A DNA stretch of 64,000 nt from Firmicutes bacterium HGW-Firmicutes-7 (GTDB lineage: Bacteria; Bacillota; Clostridia; Lachnospirales; Vallitaleaceae): positions 22,646-86,645 of the forward strand of contig PGZO01000016.1 of assembly GCA_002841375.1 (NCBI GenBank). The letters run 5' to 3'. Position 1 is the first letter of the stretch, and every line of letters starts with the position of its first letter. The notes below the pieces were generated by a model. The model made no database searches. It was not told the DNA's origin and was given only the letters and a program-made list of their open reading frames with translations. The translations under genes and the position numbers were made by a program. Below, one piece after another: positions 63,163-64,000 of this stretch.

Positions 63163-63190
63163 ATTATACAAATAATACAAAAAAAATCAA
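63163..63190 (-). promoter_or_regulatory. Sigma-A promoter of the secreted protein gene
   Basis: TTGATT and TATAAT are separated by 16 bases on the minus strand. The start codon is about 180 bases downstream, giving a long leader. Confidence 0.7.
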
Positions 63191-63250
63191 CCCTTTATGC
63201 ATAAACGGTATGTTTCATTGCCTATTCGACATTATATTATGTTTCTTTGT

Positions 63251-63283
63251 CGTTTAGACATTAAAATACACCGAATAGACATT
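63251..63283. promoter_or_regulatory. Direct repeats upstream of the secreted protein promoter
   Basis: CGTTTAGACATT and CGAATAGACATT are spaced 21 bases apart, two helical turns, and a third GACATT lies at 63228. LytTR-type regulators bind direct repeats of that spacing, and a LytTR regulator gene lies next to this site. The base sequence is not a known LytTR consensus. Confidence 0.35.
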
Positions 63284-63346
63284 TACTATTGACAAGACCA
63301 TTTGAATATGCTCAATTTTTTCTTTTCACTAATACTCATCAACATA

Positions 63347-64000
63347 TTATAAAGTGATAAAATCTTTTCTATATTTTCTACCAATCGGAATTGCATAATT
63401 GATGTTGTCAAGATATATAGTGTTTTTAGAATAATTAATTTCTCTAATAAACTTCTTATTTATTATAAATCCTTGATGGCATTGTGCAAAATCATCTGAT
63501 AGTTGTTCAAATATTTGAGCCAAGGAGCTTGATGAGTGGATTATTTCTTGATTTTTAGTCTTAATGTACAATTTTCGTATTTTTCTTTCAATATAGATGA
63601 TTTCCTCTTTTTTTATTATGTAAGTCCTATCATTGTTTTTTAATGTTAATTTCAATTGCTCTTGTTCTTTTTCTATTCCGTAAATAATCACATTTTCTAA
63701 TACTTCTCTAACTTCTTTTACCGTAAATGGCTTCTCTATAAAAGCATAACAATGGATTCGTTTGTACGCTTCAAATTCTTTACTGATAGCTCCACTTATA
63801 AATATTATTGGGGTTAGCCTATATATGTCAATTTCTCTTAGTTCTTCTGCAAGTTTAAGTCCAGAGTAATCCTCTAATTGCATATCTAAAACAAAAACAT
63901 CTATTTTATTTTCTTTAGCAATAAGTAACGATTCACCCGCTGAACCAGTCTCATAAACATTAAGATCTTCATTAATACTTTTAACAATCTTGACTATAGC
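63347..64000 (-). CDS. LytTR-type response regulator, N-terminus cut off by the window edge
   Basis: The frame is open from 63347 to the right edge, so the apparent ATG at 63883 is internal. The visible part includes the receiver site DVFVLDMQLEDYSG (phosphoacceptor Asp in VLDM), the signature Lys in IEKPF, and a LytTR DNA-binding domain (DRTYIIKKEEIIYIERKIRKLYI, AQCHQGFIINKKFI, AIPIGRKYRKDF) as in AgrA/ComE-type regulators. It probably responds to a histidine kinase beyond the window. It may control the two exported protein genes next to it. Confidence 0.85.
   Translation of the reverse strand, partial: AIVKIVKSINEDLNVYETGSAGESLLIAKENKIDVFVLDMQLEDYSGLKLAEELREIDIYRLTPIIFISGAISKEFEAYKRIHCYAFIEKPFTVKEVREVLENVIIYGIEKEQEQLKLTLKNNDRTYIIKKEEIIYIERKIRKLYIKTKNQEIIHSSSSLAQIFEQLSDDFAQCHQGFIINKKFIREINYSKNTIYLDNINYAIPIGRKYRKDFITL

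Overview
The window is AT-rich DNA, about one third G+C by eye, with short intergenic gaps, AAGGAGG-type ribosome sites, sigma-A promoters with 16-18 base spacers, and YesM/YesN, GntR-UTRA and LacI regulators. This points to an anaerobic, low-G+C Firmicute of the Clostridia (Lachnospirales-like is my guess). A CgeB-like glycosyltransferase hints at a spore former, but the window does not prove that. No rRNA, tRNA, CRISPR array, prophage or intact transposase was seen.

Layout. (1) 1-10.7 kb: a glycan assembly locus with rfbA, rfbB and seven glycosyltransferase-type proteins, several with mixed or extra domains. It fits glycosylation of a surface protein, flagellin, S-layer or spore surface. 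(2) 10.8-14.2 kb: a cobalamin adenosyltransferase, a two-OB-fold SSB-like protein, an unknown protein and a type I phosphodiesterase-like enzyme. (3) 14.4-18.5 kb: two FtsX-type permeases, an ATPase and a DUF2318 Fe-S membrane protein, resembling the ABC half of the FetMP/P19 iron systems but without P19 or FTR1. (4) 18.7-27.5 kb: an Rbs-type sugar ABC transporter followed by a membrane-anchored binding protein, a YesN regulator and a YesM kinase. (5) 27.7-28.6 kb: a degV gene between two palindromic repeats. (6) 28.8-41.7 kb: an enlarged fructoselysine (frl) type catabolic island with two GntR-UTRA regulators, a FrlA-like permease, two FrlD-like kinases, two FrlC-like epimerases, a FrlB-like SIS deglycase, two amidohydrolases with altered metal motifs, a YjbQ protein and, after a terminator, an FAD oxidoreductase. 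(7) 41.8-47.9 kb: a complete ribose operon rbsR-K-D-A-C-B with matching LacI-type operators. (8) 47.9-56.5 kb: small physiological genes, including a second YjbQ, a YehS-like protein, AblB, DUF2500, GNAT, FUSC, LysE with an XRE-cupin regulator, and an unusual HTH-PAS-AraC regulator. (9) 57.2-60.5 kb: a much more G+C-rich SLH-anchored beta-helix surface protein that looks acquired. (10) 60.6-64 kb: a decayed strip with a thiD fragment trapped between two repeats, two exported proteins of unknown role, and the C-terminal part of a LytTR response regulator running off the right edge.

How the parts fit. The frl and rbs blocks and the Rbs-like transporter with its sensor form a scavenging region for sugars and sugar-amine (Amadori) compounds. 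In the frl block a divergent promoter region at 36.2-36.5 kb drives FrlD2-FrlC-amidohydrolase-YjbQ one way and amidohydrolase-FrlB-FrlC2 the other. Glycosyltransferases and the SLH protein suggest a decorated cell surface.

The most unusual DNA-level signal is a family of six GGGGAC-N-GTCCCC palindromes. Two copies are nested palindromes inside palindromes, and one copy has a compensating change in both arms. The most interesting gene-level signals are the enlarged Amadori-type locus and the reshuffled glycosyltransferase modules.
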